A stretch of DNA of 64,000 bases, from NCBI RefSeq assembly GCF_037975245.1, contig NC_092568.1:10009501-10073500 (forward strand), written 5' to 3'. The DNA is from Apostichopus japonicus (Eukaryota; Echinodermata; Holothuroidea; Aspidochirotida; Stichopodidae). Shown piece after piece: positions 63,601-64,000 of the stretch (position 1 is the first letter of the stretch; every line of letters starts with the position of its first letter). Under the pieces are notes generated by a model. The model was not told where the DNA came from and did not search any database. It saw nothing but the letters and a program-made list of their open reading frames with translations. Made by a program: the position numbers and the translations under genes.

Positions 63601-64000
63601 CACCTTACTCAGGCGCTGATCGGGATGGGGCCATGGGGGGGGGGTGTTGGGGAGGGGAGAGGGTGTCCTCTTTCAACCGCATTCAAAACTTTAAAAGTAG
63701 TTATTAGCAAAACCATGCGTTTTAGACTTATTTTATAGTCGTCAAGGAATCGATAACTAATGTGAATTTGCTGAAAGCATCAGTCACCAAATAGTTAAAT
63801 TAAGTTAAAAACAATTGAATAATGAAAATTGCAAACATACCCCTCCTCCCCTCACTACTGCCTCACTTCCTTCCCTCTTCCCCTCCCCTTCCACATCCCA
63901 ACTATATATCCCCGTCCACCACCGTATACCCATATTGCAAAACACGATATCTGAAAAGCAGTTGTTATACTCCGATAGAAAAGAAAGAAGGTGTACAACG
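60687..64000. other. Non-coding right end of the window
   Basis: No gene is supported. It holds the palindrome at 60775, G runs at 61178 and 62261-62275 (fifteen G), (GT)n near 62145-62163, (TATG)n near 63440, and pyrimidine-rich DNA near 63840-63900. Confidence 0.45.
60775..60815. repeat. Short palindrome CAGGGAGCTGCTA / TAGCAGCTCTCTG
   Basis: A 13-bp stem with one mismatch around a 15-base loop. GGCTAT lies just outside on both sides in direct orientation. The stem resembles those at 40434 and 48209. Confidence 0.8.

Overview
The window looks like nuclear DNA from a metazoan. Its only host gene is split by large introns with GT-AG borders. The rest is AT-rich non-coding DNA with LINE, SINE and MITE copies, long (TA)n arrays and many pure C or G runs. 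The recurring AGGCCTA words, the SINE types and the repeat style suggest an invertebrate deuterostome such as an echinoderm. That is a guess from general knowledge, not a phylogenetic result. I see no bacterial operon, phage, CRISPR array, rRNA or intact tRNA gene.

Layout. At 1-702 (minus) lies part of a LINE reverse transcriptase that runs off the left edge and stops at a TA array. From 7767 to 15759 (plus) seven exons encode the C-terminal two thirds of an equilibrative nucleoside transporter (SLC29/ENT). All junctions keep frame and the stop codon is at 15757-15759. The N-terminal exons were not found and should lie to the left. The introns hold a decayed SINE, a perfect nuclear-receptor DR1 motif and a 304-bp hAT-type MITE with a perfect 8-bp target duplication. 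15760-20300 is quiet downstream DNA with a 45-bp minisatellite at 19300-19700. 20341-22460 is a cluster of minus-strand tRNA-derived elements, including a tRNA-like sequence with an internal triplication.

The best resolved structure is at 29317-32794. It is a hAT-like non-autonomous element with an 8-bp target duplication and inverted ends. Its interior is an array of about 84-bp units. A second hAT MITE (29596-29992) and a 5'-truncated LINE with an intact RT frame (30041-32315) have inserted into it. Related MITEs sit at 24392-24786 and 60315-60678.

From 32.8 to 64 kb I find no convincing host gene. This part holds an inverted-repeat element built on TA arrays (38414-38681), a full-length tRNA-derived SINE (43410-43803), a block of tandem and inverted repeats (49738-50060), a G-quadruplex-prone stretch (47596-47692), and short palindromes sharing a CCAGGGAGTTGTT-type stem (40.4-60.8 kb). 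That palindrome set is the nearest thing here to something undescribed. No genes work together in a pathway: there is one transporter gene fragment among layered mobile elements.
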